Source: Hyphomicrobium sp. (GTDB lineage Bacteria; Pseudomonadota; Alphaproteobacteria; Rhizobiales; Hyphomicrobiaceae). Taken from it: a DNA stretch of 64,000 bases. How positions within the stretch are numbered: the stretch's first letter is position 1; every line of letters begins with the position of its first letter. The position numbers and the translations under genes were made by a program. Positions 62,950-64,000 of the stretch are shown one piece after another. The notes below the pieces were generated by a model. It saw only the letters and a program-made list of their open reading frames with translations. It did no database searches and was not told the DNA's origin. The DNA lies in assembly GCF_003987855.1 (NCBI RefSeq), contig NZ_RXIZ01000015.1, positions 256,778-320,777 on the forward strand, given 5' to 3'.

Positions 62950-63966
62950 ATGCCGACGACTCCAGACCCGTCCGAGACTGACCGGATCGGCACCGAAACC
63001 GAACTCATCCAGGATTATCTCGCGCCACTGACGAACGGCGATCCAGGCGCATTTGACCTGCGCGACGACGCTGCGCTTTTGGCCCCCGCCCCCGGACAAG
63101 ATCTCGTCTTCACCAGCGATCCGATCATCGCTGGCGTCCATTTCTTGCCGACCGAGAGCCCCGCGGACATCGCTTGGAAGGCGCTCGCCGTTAATGTCTC
63201 GGATCTCGCTGCGAAAGGCGCGCGGCCGATCTCCTACGTGCTTAATTTGGCGTTTCCGGAATCGCCACGTCGAGCGTGGATGGCGGCCTTCTCTGCCGGG
63301 TTGAAAGCAGCGCAAGAGAGCTTCGGGTGTCACCTCATTGGCGGCGATACGGATGTGACGCCTGGACCACTCTCGATCGGAGTGACGATCATCGGTAGCC
63401 TTCCGTCGGGAAGCTACGTCCCTCGCCAGGGTGCGCGCAAAGGTGATCATGTCTTCGTCACGGGCACCATTGGTGATGCCGCGCTTGGACTCAAAATCCG
63501 CCTGGCTCAATCTGGATTCGATGGGTTGGATGCGGAGCAACGGGACTATCTCGTCGGCCGCTATCTTCGTCCCAGTCCTCGGCTAGCGTTAGGGGATACG
63601 CTGCGGGCCCATGCGTCTGCCGCCCTCGATGTTTCGGACGGTTTGCTCAAAGATCTGAAGCGTCTCGCAGGTCCACTCGGCGTGTTGCTGAGTTTTGATC
63701 GGGTCCCTCTCTCGGACGCCGCTGCCGCGGCCATCGCCAGCGATCCAAGCCTTTTTGAGCGCATCCTGTGCGGGGGCGACGATTACGAGTTACTGATCGC
63801 CGTGCCACCTGCTTTGATCGGCCATTTTCGGCGCGGGGCTGCATCTGCGGGGGTGGCGGTCACCGATCTCGGAATCCTGGAGGAAAACATCCCAGTGCAT
63901 GTGCTCGCGTCGGATGGAACCCCAATGGACGTTAGCCTGTTCGGCTATGACCATTTCTCGCGATAG
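62950..63966 (+). CDS. thiL: Thiamine-monophosphate kinase
   Basis: A 338-residue ThiL, which makes thiamine pyrophosphate from thiamine phosphate with ATP. DDAALLAPAPGQDLVFTSD, GVHFLP, AVNVSDLAAKGARP, CHLIGGDTD and the C-terminal GGDDYELLIAVPP are the family motifs. It follows nusB by 32 bases on the same strand and is commonly the last gene of this block. The window ends 34 bases after its stop. Confidence 0.94.
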   Translation: MPTTPDPSETDRIGTETELIQDYLAPLTNGDPGAFDLRDDAALLAPAPGQDLVFTSDPIIAGVHFLPTESPADIAWKALAVNVSDLAAKGARPISYVLNLAFPESPRRAWMAAFSAGLKAAQESFGCHLIGGDTDVTPGPLSIGVTIIGSLPSGSYVPRQGARKGDHVFVTGTIGDAALGLKIRLAQSGFDGLDAEQRDYLVGRYLRPSPRLALGDTLRAHASAALDVSDGLLKDLKRLAGPLGVLLSFDRVPLSDAAAAAIASDPSLFERILCGGDDYELLIAVPPALIGHFRRGAASAGVAVTDLGILEENIPVHVLASDGTPMDVSLFGYDHFSR

Positions 63967-64000
63967 CTCGGCGCCCGGTTTGCAACATTGGGGCTGGTGT

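Overview
This 64 kb window looks like chromosomal DNA of an alphaproteobacterium, most likely from the Hyphomicrobiales and possibly close to Hyphomicrobium (inference). The evidence is high GC, a Shemin-type 5-aminolevulinate synthase (hemA), a Mg-type HemB without the zinc cysteines, an NDUFA12-like complex I subunit next to a DUF2155 gene, the block glyA / nrdR-ribD-ribE-ribBX-ribH-nusB-thiL, an LdtR/LdtP-type regulator and L,D-transpeptidase pair, and a B12-dependent (class II) ribonucleotide reductase. I saw no rRNA, tRNA, IS element, prophage or CRISPR array.

Region 1 (1-24.3 kb) is a large surface-polysaccharide locus. It holds the end of a Wzx/ExoT-type flippase (cut by the window edge), an ExoQ/Wzy-type polymerase, an ExoP/Wzc-type co-polymerase whose ATPase domain has lost its P-loop, an ExoY-type initiating sugar transferase, an ExoM-like transferase and several other GT2/GT4 glycosyltransferases. 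It also has two OafA-type acyltransferases, a CE4 deacetylase and a secreted GH16 glycanase. In the middle is a five-gene sugar-modification cassette (acetyltransferase, Gfo/Idh dehydrogenase, two DegT/DnrJ aminotransferases, epimerase), which suggests an amino or acylamino sugar in the polymer. The parts list resembles a succinoglycan-type exo cluster. A LuxR-type regulator with a receiver lacking the phospho-acceptor sits inside the locus, next to a short remnant of a GT4 gene.

Region 2 (24.3-32 kb) is an MdtABC-like RND efflux operon with one adaptor and two different inner-membrane pumps, but no outer-membrane channel gene. Region 3 (32-43.6 kb) is mixed: a GGDEF-EAL protein, Tat-exported MsrB, SfsA, a CinA-type MPT-binding protein, small secreted proteins and lipoproteins, an RlpA-like protein, a PiT phosphate transporter and a lower-GC trypsin-like protease.

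Region 4 (43.6-53 kb) has nrdJ, the NDUFA12/DUF1330/DUF2155 genes, hemB, an extensin-like protein and a 3-hydroxyisobutyryl-CoA hydrolase-like gene. The nrdJ promoter carries two NrdR-box-like sites exactly 31 bp apart, and the matching repressor NrdR is encoded 11 kb away. The nrdJ leader also has two mutually exclusive hairpins and a small upstream ORF whose stop overlaps the nrdJ start. Region 5 (53-64 kb) has ldtR-ldtP, hemA with an FNR/FixK-like box upstream, glyA, nrdR, the riboflavin genes, nusB and thiL. The riboflavin gene at 60763 is a RibBX-type fusion whose GTP-cyclohydrolase half has lost its zinc ligands.

The strongest candidates for something undescribed are the nrdJ leader (switchable hairpins plus a coupled leader ORF under NrdR boxes) and the co-polymerase and regulator of the polysaccharide locus, both with lost catalytic or phosphorylation motifs.
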